Shown here one piece after another: positions 33,806 through 47,631 of a DNA stretch of 64,000 nucleotides. Under the pieces are notes generated by a model. The model made no database searches. It had not been told where the DNA came from and saw only the letters and a program-made list of their open reading frames with translations. The first letter of the stretch is position 1, and every line of letters begins with the position of its first letter. The position numbers and the translations under genes were made by a program. This DNA comes from Salticus scenicus (lineage: Eukaryota; Arthropoda; Arachnida; Araneae; Salticidae). The stretch is from NCBI GenBank assembly GCA_963930645.1, contig OZ005661.1, positions 194,841,532 through 194,905,531 on the forward strand, given 5' to 3'.

Positions 33806-35640
33806 AAATATTAAAACTTTCAATTACCCAAAAGGCACTAACTTGGCAAGTATATTCACTAAATCTCATCCAGAAAAAAAAAATAACATTATAGTTTTTT
33901 AAATGCCGCATGAAAAATTTAAAAAAAAAAAGAAAAAAAACGCTTAATAATATACACAAATATAAAAATGTATGAAAAAAAATGTAAACAAAAATAAATA
34001 AATAAATAAATAAAAAAGACAAAGTTACATGAGTAAAACACAAACGTCAAGAAACTTGACAGGAAAAACATTTACAATATTTTAACAGTTACGTATAATA
34101 TCAGAAAAATATCTATTTGTTTGGACAAATAGCGAAACGTAAATTTAAGACTATCGCAACTATTCCATTTTTTTTTTAATCCTAGAACATTCCTAGGATT
34201 ATAAAATTATTAATCGAAAATAAAATCTGTTTTGTTGGTTAAAAATTATTGTTGTTATTACTTTAACAGATAATTTTTAAATAAATTTATTTATGAGATT
34301 TGAAATATTTGTACTAAAATATTTATGAGATTAAAATTGAATCTAATAATAAATTGTTGGGTAAAACCAAAATATGCATAGCAGAACACCAGCACAATAC
34401 AAAAAACAGTACTTTAAAAAAACATCAAGACTTGTTTAAAATTAATTCCATCAAATTTAATCAAAATTAATTGCATAAAAAAAAAAAAAAAAATCTTATA
34501 TCACAAGTTGTATTTCTGCATGTGAAAGTTTACAATTGATATTACTCCTTGTATATTACAAGATATATTACTCGTCATATTATTCCAAAGTTGTTAGAAG
34601 GTATGAGTACGTTTCACAAAAACTTTTACTGGGTTTTACTATGAACACTAGGTGAAAACAAAAAATTGTAGTAAAATTACATATAACAACAGATTTGACT
34701 TAGTAGTTTAGGTCAAATCGACCTGTCATTTATACCTTATCTTCATTTTGCAAAGATTTTACTGCTCGGGACGTCGTAAATGATGGTGAAGTTGCGGCAT
34801 TTGAAATGGCCCAGCATCTACAAAGTAAATATCATTTCGATTCCGGTATCTTTCAGCCAAATTTCTATAGTAATACATTAAAAAACAAATATGGACGATG
34901 ATTTCAGCTTTACAGTATAGGAAAATTATATAGTGTCCAAATTTTCCACCAAATGAAGATGTTGAAGGATTGCTTGTTATAACTAAAACATTATTGAGGG
35001 GAGCAGTTGGCCCCTCAATAACCCGTTTAATTATAGTGCATATATTTTTATTTAAAAAAATAAAAATAAAATTCAAGTATTTTATTAATTTACCTCGAAA
35101 TTTGCTAATTTTGATCCCTTTCTCAAGTGGCAACCACATACCATCTTCAAAATACAAAATTTGAATTTCACGCTGTTATGTGTTTTTAAATTATTTTGAT
35201 TACTGAAGTACATAGAGATCAAACGCTAAAAAATTGACTTTCGTATTCAGGGCACCTTAAAACATGATAATTTACAAAAACGTGAGTGGAAAATCTAACT
35301 TCAAAAAATATTATATTTACAGTGTGGGGTTAAAAAATTAATCTTCCTGCCTCAACAGAGTTTGTCGACATAGTCAAATGTAATAAAGGACTTCCATCAA
35401 TTACATTCAGTGGAAAAGAAGGTTAACTTAAGTTTGGGTAGTCCTGTGTATTGTCAACAAACCATATAAACATTACGTTGTGTACAATTTATTCGTATAA
35501 ATAAAACATAACATAAAATGAAATACATTTCCAGCAATTTCCAAGTATAGCCCTAATATATCCAAATACTTTGGTAAATGAATAATGAAGGATTTCCATA
35601 CCACAATCTACGCAAAACATGCTTTGTTGCATGTAAAAAA
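33806..35640. other. Mostly unexplained AT-rich DNA
   Basis: Contains an open stretch on plus at 34705-34899 (listed separately) and, near 35242-35275, a diverged inverse copy of the conserved Helentron-family sequence (TTCAGGGCACCTTAAAACAT), so a degraded element probably lies at about 35200-35300. Confidence 0.45.
34705..34899 (+). other. Unidentified open stretch, possible coding relic
   Basis: About 65 codons are open on plus, with less AT bias than the flanks around 34770-34860, reading for example DVVNDGEVAAFEMAQHL. No start context, splice signal or family match could be established. The overlapping minus frame is equally open. Chance is the simplest explanation. Confidence 0.15.
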
Positions 35641-36477
35641 ATCTGGTGTGAAACAACCACACGACTTCCATTACCCACTATTACACGCATTAAATGCATT
35701 TTTGAAAGATAATGTGATCAGAAAGCATAAAAGTGACCTAAAGAGAAAATCGTTAGAGCCGTTTTTGGGATACCAACTTTTACAAAAAATCAATTAGTGA
35801 CCGGAAAACAATAATTACATACAAAAGGATATTTAAAAGTGAGTTAATAGGGCGAGTTTGAAAAAAAATCCGTACAGCCGTTTTCAAAGGAACGCGCTTG
35901 CAAGACCTGAAATTGAGCTATTTATACAGGACGCCTATAAATTTTTCTGAACTAACCAACTATATCATTCGAGAGGACATCTAATAGAGTGTTTATATAG
36001 AAAATTTGAAGAAAATCGTTAGAGCCGTTTTTTAGATACGGACTTACGGTCCCGCTTCCGGTTTCCGATGTCCTATTTCCGGTTAAACTCAATTATTGAC
36101 AGGAAAACAATAATTACATACAAAAGCATATTTAAAAGTGAGTTAAAATGGCGAGTTTGAAAAAAATCCGTACAACCGTTTTTAAAGGAACGCCTTTGCG
36201 AGGCCTGAAATTGAGCTATTTATACAGGACGCCTATCAATTTTCCTGCACTAACCAACTATATCATTCGAAAGGACATCTAATAAAGTGTTTATATACCA
36301 AGTTTGAAGAAAATCGTTAGAGCCGTTTTTGAGATACGGACTTACGGTCCCACTTCCGGTTTCTCAATTTTCACCAAAATCTGGAAATTTCATCTGTACA
36401 CCAGACGTATTTCAATTCTAAAGTTTCGTAGCTCTATCTTTTTTAGTTTCTGAGCTATAATAGCCAGAAGATTCTCC

Positions 36478-36508
<31 letters not shown>

Positions 36509-36654
36509 CATACATACACAATTGACCAATTGCCAAAAACCACTTTTTTGGACTCAGGGGACCTTAAAACGCGTAAATCAGGTGAAAACCCGATATCGAA
36601 TTTTCAGACCGAATACAATACTTCCATTACCTACGGTAGTAGGGTAATGGGAGT
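35641..36654 (-). mobile_element. Helentron-like element, family B copy 3 (complete)
   Basis: Minus-strand 5' end near 36654: ACT-CCATTACCCTACTACC pairs with GGTAATGGAAGT as a terminal hairpin. The conserved sequence is at 36577-36554 and a (CA)n run at about 36478-36510. Then come two to three ~300-bp repeats with TCGTTAGAGCCGTTTTTGAG and ACGGACTTACGGTCC. The 3' end has TGGGTAATGGAAGT, hairpin GTGTG-GTTGTTT-CACAC, then CAGAT at 35641. Unlike family A it ends CAGAT rather than CTAG. Confidence 0.6.
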
Positions 36655-37284
36655 AAAAATATGTTCTTTCCATTTTATTTGTTGCAGCCTATAGATGTTA
36701 CACTGTACTTACCAGGAATTTCACGCATAGACGTAATGTATTTGAATTATCTTGAATGAACCTTACATGAACTCTTTGCTTGATCTCAACGGAAATTTTA
36801 GTGTAGCATTTCTATATGCAGAGCTGCCAACGTAATCCGGCAAATTGTTTGTACCGCCCCTTTTTCTATACCAAAATATTTTTAGAGTATTTGTTTTCTT
36901 AATTCATCGTAAATATATTTGCAGAGAATTACTCTAAGAACTAAGTGGTGTAGAAAAAGGGGCGGTACTAACAATTTGCCGGATTAGGTTGACAGCTCTG
37001 TATATGATATACAGTCGGCAGCAAAAGTAACCGAGCACTAGTAAAAATTCCTATGTAAAAATACCAAGAGAAATACCAAGTTTGGTCTTCCTACTACTAT
37101 TTGTTCTTGAAATATGCTGATAACAGACACACACACACACATATACATATAACAACCACTAAAATCATATTTTTCAGATTCAGAGGACCCCAAAACGTGT
37201 AAATATAAGAAAATCTCGATTTCAAAAATTTGACCCTAAAACAATACTTTCTTTACTATGTATGTAGGGTAGGTAAGGGAAAGT
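36655..37284 (-). mobile_element. Helentron-like element, family C copy 3 (partial)
   Basis: The 5' half of family C: inverted-repeat end with GAAAGTATTGTTTTAGGGTC, conserved sequence at 37203-37180, and body matching 50190-50360. It stops where family B copy 3 begins, and a MITE is inserted at 36819. Confidence 0.55.
36819..37000. mobile_element. MITE with CAGAGCTG ends and TATATG duplication
   Basis: A 182-bp element with about 50-bp inverted repeats: CAGAGCTG.CAAC.TAATCC, then GGCAAATTGTT and TACCGCCCCTTTTTCTA. TATATG flanks it at 36813-36818 and 37001-37006. It lies within family C copy 3, so it is younger than that copy. CAGAG-type ends suggest hAT, but hAT duplications are 8 bp, so the superfamily is open. 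Confidence 0.8.
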
Positions 37285-37574
37285 AAAAAATTAGTAATTT
37301 AAACTAGAATTAAGAACCTTAGAATGAAACAAATTTATCTTTCCAAACTAAAAAAGATTATTTTATACAAATGTATTATTTTTATGGTACAAGTTAAATA
37401 TTTATTTCTGAAACTAAAAACTGAAATGTTGTTTTTTTAATACTAAAAATATATATTTAAATTTACATTTTTCTACTTACCTATTTTGTCTTTTACTCAT
37501 AAATAAATAAATAAATATAAATTAAAAAAAATTATAAACGAATTGTCAGGACTTTATTTCATGTTAGTTAAGAT

Positions 37575-37611
<37 letters not shown>

Positions 37612-37902
37612 TTAAAAGCTATCACAGGCAAATCTATCTTTTACATATTAAAAAAGCTTCCATCATTATTTAGATCATCCGCAGACTTTCCTCTAACAAC
37701 ACATAAATATATCTTTCTTTCTTTATATTTCTTGCATTGATGTATTGCCTTTTCCCATTTGAAAGGCAATTTTCTTGGAAATAGCACTGAAAAAATTATC
37801 CTGTTCCTGTAATGCATGATATTGAAATGTGCTTTTCAAAAAATACACAGTTACAAAATGTGCGCGATACAAATGGGTAATTTCAGGAACATTAGCATTT
37901 TT
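37285..37902. other. AT-rich DNA with a 32-base T run
   Basis: Nothing recognised apart from simple sequence near 37577-37608. Confidence 0.5.
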
Positions 37903-38733
37903 ACTTTCTTCTATATGTATATATAGAGAAAGTATTGGATTCGTGAAAATTTTCGAACTCCAGTTTTCGGTGGATTTGCACGCTTTGGGATGTCCTGAAC
38001 ACGATTCGACTGTTTTTAGAAAACGTCTGTCAGTGTGTCTGTCTGTCTGTGTGTGTGTGTGTATCACGAATTTTGTGGACGCTGTATCTCCCGAACCAAT
38101 ATACGAAATTTAACCAAACTTGGTAATTAGTTGGACTCTGACATAAACTGGTGCTGATTAGATTTGGGGATCATTCTCTCAACACGTGGCGCTATGATCG
38201 CATTTTATCTAAATTTTTAACACGGCAGTATAGGACAAAATTGTGTACAAACCTACATAATGAGAGTTATTTTAATCGTGTGATTATAAAATTAATATGA
38301 ATTATTGATAATAGGAGTAGCTAACTAGGAAAAAAAAAAATGTGCATGTGGGGGCATCGCTTCCCCGCATGGGGGGAAATATCTCCCCGGGGGGAGTAAA
38401 ATTTCAATATGGGTATCTTTCGAAAGATCTCGTCAATACCTTTAAAGCAAATGGTGGAACTATAGATCTGCGATAATTTAAAACAATGTTATCAATTTTT
38501 TTTTCTTTTAACGAAAAAAAAAAAAAAAATACTTAGAAAAAAAATATAGCATTTCTTTTGATAATTGCAAAAAAATGACATTTTTTTGTCATTAAGGGAC
38601 ATAATTCTGTCAGATAAAAATCGTCTGCATTTATAATGGAAAATAATTTGGTAATTTAATAAACAATTTGTATTGAATAAATTTTGTGTAAAATTATATA
38701 GAAGAAAGTCATGTGGTGGCCACATCATACTAG
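37903..38733 (+). mobile_element. Helentron-like element, family A copy 2
   Basis: Same ends as the copy at 10596-11806: ACTTTCTTCTATAT start with terminal hairpin, inverse ATATAGAAGAAAGT, hairpin TGTGG-TGG-CCACA, then TCATA and CTAG (38730-38733). The conserved sequence is at 37975-37998 and a (GTCT)n run near 38038. At 831 bp it lacks the internal duplication of copy 1. Confidence 0.7.
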
Positions 38734-39216
38734 TTACTCTTGTAGCAGGAAACTGGAATGTTTGTGAATCTTACCTAATGTATTATTTAAAATGTTACAT
38801 TTTCGAAACGATTCTACAATGAGTGTTTGTAGATAAAATTACAGTTCAAGACCAAGTTCGTTCGTGATTTTAAGACATTCTAATTTTAGATATCAACTAT
38901 TTTCGTGATAAATGAAAAGCATCACATGAACTGGTATTTTGTACTAGATACTTTATATATAAAATTTCTTTTTATATTGAGGAAGAGTGTATGATCTTAG
39001 GCACAATTCAACATTAATAATTGTGATAATTCAGATATGATGTGATAAATAATAAAAATAAATGACGAAATAGATAAATTCCCAATTATTTTTAGTGTCT
39101 TCATTTCGAAATCACAAAGTATACAATAAATAATAATATTATAGTTTTAAAAAATTAATGAACACGCTTTAATAGAAATGTGAACAAAAAAGCACAAAAT
39201 ATCTATCTTAGTATTA

Positions 39217-39262
39217 TTAAAATGCAGGGTAAGAGAAAATCGTGTGAGTGACACACCATAAA
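39217..39262 (+). repeat. Fragment of family C 3' end
   Basis: GGGTAAGAGAAAATCGTGTG and the following AGTGACACAC match the 3' inverted repeat and hairpin of family C (49582-49615), but the CTAG is replaced by CCATAA. Confidence 0.5.
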
Positions 39263-39329
39263 TTTACATACATTTAAATCTTTAATTAAAATAATTTAGA
39301 ATTAAACAAAAACCATTTTTAAAAAATCT

Positions 39330-39400
39330 CCCCTGACTGTGCTCGAACGCTAGACCTTTAGGTTAGCAGCGCAGAGCTTTACCTCACAGCTACAGCGTTC
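39330..39400 (-). other. tRNA-like sequence (SINE head or tRNA pseudogene)
   Basis: Minus strand: A-box-like TAGCTGTGAGGTAAAGC and B-box-like GCGTTCGAGCAC at the right spacing, with a plausible anticodon arm between. Mismatched arms argue against a working tRNA. Confidence 0.45.
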
Positions 39401-40699
39401 ACGTAGGAAATGTCTTTTTTTACAATATAGATTTTTTGTTTGCTCCCAGAGCGGTTGCAAACATACATTATACATACAGACACACATACAAACATACAGA
39501 CACACATGCAGGTAAAGCTAATAAAAGCGTGTTAAAAAAGCAGAAAATTCTGCTTGCATTCTTTGTAAACAGTACGACAGGACTTATTTTAATCAATTCT
39601 TCCATATAAAGGCATGCAGTAACTGTGCTTCTAACCCTAACACCGGTTACTATATTCATTTCTTAAATGTCTTTGGTATAGCTTTATCATAGGAGCACCT
39701 TGGATGCTTCTAAAATTTGTAGTGATTTTGACGATTAATTAAAATAGGTATAGCATATGAGTAAGTGAAGACCTTGGCAAGAAACGTCCGAGATAATTCG
39801 GTGCCAAATTTCAAATTTTGTCAAGAGTTCCAAACTTTTGCACGATTTTAATAAATTTTATTTTAAATATTTTTTTACTTATAACGAGAGGGACAAAATA
39901 AAAAAAATTTAATTGATTGAAATATACGAAACATTCATGAATAATTTACATTTTAAATGAATAAAGTAGATTTTTCTTATGATTGACATCTCTATAAATT
40001 AAATTAAGTTATCCAATATTTCATTCTCAATCTTTATTTTTCGAATTAAATGTTATTTAAATAATAATAATAATAATAATAATAAAATAATGTTTACGCG
40101 TTTATTTATTTTTTCGACATAAAAAGTAATATTATTAATTAATTTATATTAATTTATAACTATCTAAGAACATTTTTAACTATCGGAGACTACTGGAGAA
40201 GAAATTTCTGATTACCAAATTTTAATAGATTTTTATTATTATTATTTATTTAATTGGTGATAAATCTATTTAATCAAATTTATTTAATCAATGAAAAATT
40301 TTCTATTAAAAATTACCAGTAATCAAAAATTGCTAAAGTTGGCAACTGTATTCAAAAGCTAAAATTGTATAACGGTAATAGTTACAACACATGTACTGTA
40401 ATTTTACAAGTATAAAACGCAAGTCAGTTAAATCATTTTATGAATAGTTACGTAAATTAAAAGACGAAATTATATTTGGATGGAATATTTCTTTGTACAA
40501 ATAAAGCTTATTCCGTTAATTAAAATTTCTAATTTGCAACTGATTTACCAGACCAGCGGCCTATTCGTATGAATAAAAAAAAAAAAAAAAAAAAAAGAAT
40601 ATATGGAAGTACATTATCTTTAGGAAATATATCAACATAACATCACACACAAAATTTTTACTTTAATTATAGCCACAAATATTATTTTTTAAATGAAAA

Positions 40700-40775
40700 C
40701 TGTTCACTTTTGTAGAGATTCTGCTCTCACAGCTGAAAGACCGCAGGTGCCGGGTTCGATCCCCTGTCACGCTTG
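40700..40775 (+). other. tRNA-like sequence with good B box
   Basis: CGGGTTCGATCCC at 40751-40763 is a near-perfect B box. The A-box region near 40710 is poor. Probably an old SINE or tRNA fragment. Confidence 0.35.
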
Positions 40776-40948
40776 TCGGCGTAGCTTGTAAATTAGATTA
40801 TTGTCCGTGAAATGGGTGTATTTCCGTGAAAATAGTGGAATAAAAAATATAGTACATCGTTGAATACAATAAGCCAGGCAGGAAATCCATATAGCATTTT
40901 AAAAGAGTGCACTTGACAAAATAAAACAGCAGTCATTTCCAATAAAAC

Positions 40949-40983
<35 letters not shown>

Positions 40984-43900
40984 CTAAAGACATGAACAAT
41001 CAAGTAAGCACTTTCACGGTTCTCGTAGAATTCTATAGGCCAGAGAGAGAGGGAGAGCAAACTAGGACAGTTGTTTCTTATGCCAGTACACAAGAGATAT
41101 TGACAGTTTGAAAGCCAAAGGTGTACTGAATTGCATTCGCCAATTTAAACCCTAACTTAACAAACTAATGCCAAATAAAGCGCTAAAAGAATGTTCTAAT
41201 TGGTTAATTAAAAAAAAAAATAATAATAATCGGTTATCCAAAAGACAGGCTTGGCAACATATATTATGCCAAACATAATTACTTTTTATCGGCGCCAGGA
41301 ATATATCATTAAGAATTTATTTGTTCTTTTTTTTATTTTATTACTATTATTAAAAGAAACGAATCCAGCATCTGTTGACGCCAGAGACACTGAAATAACT
41401 TATTATGATAGCACAAATCACCGGATATGAAATATATTTCGCCACTTCTGTTTATATTAGAAAGTAATTGAGACAAATAAATCATTTTCTATGATGAAAT
41501 GAGATATTGAAACCTGACGTTGTAGAAAAGGAAAAAAAAAAAAAACCTATTTACAAATGAATGAGTCTCTTAGTAAAAATACAAATTAAATAAAAAAGAG
41601 ATTGAATTTTATAATAGAATGAATTGATTTCAGAGGATATTACAGAATAAAAGGAATAAATTAAATTAGATTAGATTAGATTTTATTTGTTAAAAGAATT
41701 AATTATTTTTATAATTATTCTTAATAAATTGACATTTTTTTTATTTTAAATTGTAAATTGAATTATTTAGAAATGAATTAAATATTTAAAAGAACATATG
41801 TGTGAAATTGTTCTCACATAGCTGTTCGGAGATTACTGTGGTTTTCTTTGAAACTGACATAACTGTCTCCGAAACTATCTAGGAACTTTGAAAAATCCCA
41901 CCGAAAGCACGCCACCTATAGTTCTTGGAACCTAGTGTTGTCAATCAGCGTTAACCTACACTACCACATCCAATCACTTTTGCAGACAATTTTAAATTTA
42001 ATAAAATCTGCACGAGTTATCCTTTCTTATGGATAAACGAAGAAAGAAACAGCCATCTGAAAAATTAAAGCTAGTTTCTTTAAATAAGATTTCGTCGATA
42101 TAGTATGATCGTATGATGCAGTTTATAGTATCACCCTGTATTGTTTTCATGAAATATGTAGGATATCAGGGGATCAACATGTAGACTAAGTTTTAAGTTT
42201 CAATTTAAGAGTAGCTATGGCAAATACACTTAACTTTGAATGGAAAATGGCGTACAAAACTATTCAATATCACTACCGCAAACAAAAGTTTCATTGGATA
42301 AGGCGTTAAACTGAAAAAAAAAATTAGTTAAATCTAACAAAAATATTTACATTTAAAGCGGTGAAAAACATTTAGTAAGATTGGTTGGTTTACTACGGCT
42401 TACTAATAAATATGAAAATTGTTTATATTAATAAATTATAATTTAAATTCATTAATCGCATTAGCATGATTGATACTTTAAAAATTAAAATGTTTTCGGA
42501 AATTTATAAGTATATAAACAGCATTAAACAATTTTTTAAATTTCTCCGAATTTAAGATTAAAAATAAATAAATAAATTTATAGGTATTTACAATTAATTT
42601 ATGAGTAAGAATCGTTAAATTCAATTTATCAACTTTAAAATATTTTGTAGAATTTGTCATTTCGGTTTCTTTTAAGTGAAAGGAATGTCGCAAATAATAA
42701 TTTAAATCAAATATAACGTAATTAGTTAAAATTGCTTTGAATTCTATTCAAAGTTTCGGAAATAATTACTTTTACTTTTGTACATAGATAAATATCATAG
42801 TACATCGAACATTAATAATTACAGTAAAGCTAATTAAACATCACTTTGAATTTTCCAGTCAGAAAATTTTACATATTTCCTTTGAAAGGCTAATCATCGA
42901 AGCTGAAATGTTTAAATTTAAATTAGGTTGAAATATCATTATGACATTCTATTAATTGCTCTGCGTATAAATGCAATACCTCGAAGTTTAAAACAAGATA
43001 TTAATTTATTTTGAAACTAAATTATATCTAATCTCTATTTTTACTATAGGGCAGCTCGCAAATAATTAGTTATTGTAAAGGAAAAAAAAAGAAGAAGGAG
43101 AGTAGAAAAATAAAGAAAAGGAATAGTTTCGCATGTGAAAAGTTAAATGCAATTTCTAAATGTACCAAAAAAAATGTTACATAACTAATTTAACTTTTAT
43201 CACTGCCTTGTATGTAAACAATAATTTAAAATGTATTGTATGCTCGCATAAGGTCTCGCTGTTGACGGTAAGAGGTAAGCGGTTGTGATAGTGCGGCATA
43301 GCAAAAAGCGATTTGTTTAAAAAAACATTAAAGTGAAATATCTAATCTATCTATCTATATATATATAGATTTTCGACAAAGTTTCTAAAATCGAATGTTT
43401 TCTGTCATTTGTGTTAATTTATAGTCATTCATGTATTACACCACACTGTTAAAAATTTCTGTACATTGAATGTAAATATTTATCCAGAGTCTCTGTAAAT
43501 TTACAATAATTCTTATTTAAAAGGGAATAATCGAGATTGTCAATCTTTATTCTGTATTTTTAAGTAATTTTATTATTTAATCTTTTAATTAAAATTAAAA
43601 ATGACTGTTTTCACTTTAGAAAAAGCATTCAAAGTCCGAAATATATTCCCACCAATAATTTATTAAATTAATATTAGTTATTAACATGAATGTATAAAAT
43701 AAGTTTTTTAACATCTCCGTTTATTTTTCTCTGTAATTTTACGTAAGACTTAAGATGATAGATTAGACAGAGTTTTCTGCTGAAATTTTTAACAATGCAA
43801 ATAGAAATAATATTTGTGCAGTTTTCATATACTAAATAATTGCTGTTGAAAAAAAGAAAATAATTCTGGATTAAATTTGAATTTGCAATTATCATATTTT

Positions 43901-44919
43901 ATATTAGATTTGTATATTCCTTTAGCACTAATTTATTATTATTATTATTGTTGTTGTTGTTGCTAAACAATGTTAAAATTACATAAAGTTATCAAGATAT
44001 GCCCAAATCAGATTTATTATTTCTGATTCCATAAATTTTAAGAAGAAGTTTACTAAATATTTTTTTTGGTTTTTAATGAACCCTTTTTTTATATATGTAT
44101 ATATATATTGACGCATATCATTCTATAATATTTCGCAAAAAGATTTGGATTTATACGAATATAATTTAACTTACAATATATGGAAAATTTCTGTTAAAGC
44201 TTACGCATAAATATATTATAAAAAACCCAAATCTGCTACCAAAAAACTGCATAGGATTGTTTGACTGTTTCTTATAGTTTTTTACTCGATGGTATTATAA
44301 AGTAAAGTAAAACTGTCAGTTTTATCACGCCTAGTTTAGTTGCACAATGTACATTTATGCATAAATTCTACACGAAATCATGAAATTTTGGTATCCTATA
44401 ATTCCTTATACAAACATGTTTAAAAGTCGTTTCTTACTTTAAAACAACATTACAAATGTAAAACTAAAAGTGAAAAATACAAATTTAAGAATATGAAGGG
44501 GTGAAAGTGGAAGGGTTAACTTAGAGGAAGAGGAAGTAAGAAAAAAAAAATATGTTTTATAGGCAAAAATAGTAAACACATAACATTAAATCTGTCACAA
44601 AGGAACTTTTTGTTTAATTATGAGAAAGGATATGTTTAGTTTAATGTAATTATAATAAAGTTTTTTTTTTTTTTTTTTTTTTTTTGTTAATACGTCTTTA
44701 ATTTGCAAAAGAATTCTTATGTGATAGGTAAAAATTGAAGTTATTTTTGGATTTAGCATTCTCAAAATCATAAAATTTGTAAAAAAAAATCCATGCAACA
44801 TAAAAAAAAGTAATATATATATATGTATATATATATATATAGGCCTGTGAAATATTTATTATTTCTTCAGAAGAATTGAAATTTCTTAAAATCAGAACCA
44901 ATTGTAATTGAAAGTGAAA

Positions 44920-44954
<35 letters not shown>

Positions 44955-45304
44955 AAAAGTTAACTGTAACAAACACATGATTAATTAAAAGGGGATCTAT
45001 TCCTTAAAAAAAATGAAATTCTAATTACTGCGCGTTTGAAAAGGTATCAGAAAATATTTTTATCAATATATTTATCATAGCCACAAGCTATAGGTACCTA
45101 ATTATATGTACGTAAAATTTAAATTAATGTCATCTATTCTTTTCTTTTTGCTTTTAACAATGGCAATTTCTTTTTCAACAAACATTTTTCAACTAGCTTT
45201 TTTACATCTTTATGATGTAATTTAAATTAATTTTTAAAAAGTGCTTTCCACATAAAATCGATAATTACATCCATAGTATCTTTATTTTATTTATTTATTT
45301 ATTT

Positions 45305-45310
<6 letters not shown>

Positions 45311-45389
<79 letters not shown>
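45311..45389. repeat. (TA)n microsatellite, about 40 units
   Basis: An uninterrupted TA run, the longest dinucleotide repeat in the window. Confidence 0.95.
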
Positions 45390-45392
<3 letters not shown>

Positions 45393-45522
45393 TTCTGAGA
45401 AAATTTTTAGGGGATATTTTTATGTCAGAGGAAAGAAGAGAAATTTTAGAAATTTGTTTGTACAATTTGTGTCATTACTGTGAATTAGATTAGTATTTCA
45501 AAATTGAATAAAACTTTTAAGG

Positions 45523-45553
<31 letters not shown>

Positions 45554-46394
45554 TGGTATAAAAATTAATTTTAATTTATTGATACAAAATTTCTTTGTTT
45601 TTCATTTTCAAATTGTATTAATATTTCTCTTTCAAATTCACAGTAAACTTTTATCACATAGTTCTTTTATATAAATTGTATTAATACCGAAAATTATTCA
45701 CGTATGTTCTTTAAAATCTGAATTTCAGAATTTTCGATTCAAGTTGTTTCTTAAACAATTTTTTAATTTATTTTTTCAATATAATAACCTTAATTTCATT
45801 TTTGAACTTTAATAATAAGATTTACAATAACAACGAAAAAAAAAAATGATTTTCAATATTATTAATTTTGAAAAGTTCTTTATTTCTTCATGACTAAAAT
45901 ATATTAGCAAACATTCCTTTTATAATTCAAAATTTTGAATAAATTACGCATATTCATGTCATTGTAAAATAATTTAAACTTTTTACTATGCTTAAAAAAA
46001 AATATTTCATTTATATATATTGAAACCAGCAATTCTGTTATGAGCTGAAAAAATTTAACTATTTTGTATATTGCATATAAGATACAAGATGCGTTTAAAT
46101 GTTAAAAAAATATTATTAAATAGAGAGATAAAACACTTGCTGCACTTGCTTTGTGTTGGGTTGTGGGAATTACTGACTGCACTAGGGACCTAAGCCTGAG
46201 GGGGAATGCTCTCCGTTGGGGGTTTTCTAAGGGGTCCTAGCCCGTATTTACGCAAGGTTCGGAGAAAACCACGCACTTGCTTTGGAAACCATAGCATACT
46301 TTATGCTGCTTATCATGCTATTGTTTGAATTTGAATAGCGAATTACGCGAAACAAAAAATAAAAAAACGAGTAAAATTCTGTTAAATTTGAGTA

Positions 46395-46762
46395 TGTTGT
46401 ATACTCAAAATACTATGTCCTTATTATTGAGAATATTATCATGTTCAAGAAGTAGCATAGAGCTTTATGAATCCCAATATCTCAAACATAGAGTTTCCTT
46501 GATATATTATGTACAAACGAGTTCGAAACCGCCAAGAAATTTAGCTCGGTCTGAGAGAATAAATTTTGTGTTTAAATTATTTTTGTTTAAATTTGTAGCA
46601 ATTATATTAAAGGCCCTCTTTTAGTTCAACATATTTATAAAAAATTATGATGTGAGTAGATAATAATTTGAATATTTGAACACGTGCGATGTTTCGTTAA
46701 TGAGACAAACATGTTTTTTCTTTCCCTTTCTCTTCACCTCCTCCTCTTTCTCCTCCTCCTTC

Positions 46763-46795
<33 letters not shown>

Positions 46796-47631
46796 CCAAA
46801 ATTATTCATTTTGAAGTAAGAATATGCATTTACTAAATTTTGACCACTTTATTTAAGTACTGTGTGTATCGCATTTTCTTGATTAATCAATTCAAACTAG
46901 TTCCTGCAAAATAACTCATTAACACCAATTCAATAAAAAATAATTCACAGTCTTATACGAATGTAACTATCAAAAAAGTCTACTTAATAAATTCACTAAT
47001 GTTTAGAGTACAGTATTTTCATAAAATTTGTGAAAATTTATGTTTTTGAATTTTTCAGTTATATATGTAAATTTAATTAGTACAATTTGTTTTAAAGAGA
47101 TACGTTTATATATATATATATATATAAATAAACCTGGTATTACTATGATTTTTTAATAATTTCATTTATAATTACAGAGCCCAATATCTAAAATTTTGAT
47201 GCGGTAATTTTAACTAACCTTCATGTTTTTAGTGTGCTATAACCGAAACTGAAGCTAGATTTCCTCTATCACGTATAGATATTTGTCTATAAAGAGTTTC
47301 TACAAACACAATATCTTCCCTGAGGCATTCATCAATATAATTATGTGGTTAAGTTTATTGTATGTTTCCACAATTAATTATAGTTAATCAAGGGAAAATT
47401 CTGGAAATTACCCAAAAAAGAAGAAACTGTGTCGGTGGATACCCTGTATTGGCAAAAATTTATACATGATAGAGAAAAACTGGCTTTCTTTTCTGTTTCA
47501 GCACACAAAAAACATATGCATCAGTTAAATTTATCAAATCAAATTTTGTTAATATTATTTTAATAGATCTGTGTTATTTATTGTCACTGAAAAAAAATAC
47601 TGCCTTCATCTAGAATGAATAAGTGAATGAA
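46395..47631. repeat. Tandem duplication, unit 1
   Basis: Matches 47632-49028 from TGTTGTATACTCAAAATACT onward. It ends within a truncated family E element (from 47596). It keeps the sequence TTAAAGAGATACG at 47092, the site where unit 2 has a 216-bp insertion. Confidence 0.85.

Larger units (their letters stand above)
38734..46394. other. Long AT-rich stretch, few recognisable features
   Basis: Apart from the tRNA-like sequences, one family C end and simple repeats listed separately, I see no gene. Open frames here are short and rich in A/T codons. A less AT-rich patch lies at 46150-46290 with no recognised identity. Confidence 0.5.

Noticed and set aside
36819..37000. Firm assignment of this MITE to the hAT superfamily
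   Set aside because: The CAGAG end fits, but the flanking duplication is 6 bp (TATATG), not 8 bp.
3639..40775. Functional tRNA genes at 3639, 5379, 13210, 39330 and 40700
   Set aside because: Each has mismatched arms or a damaged box; SINE heads or pseudogenes explain them better.
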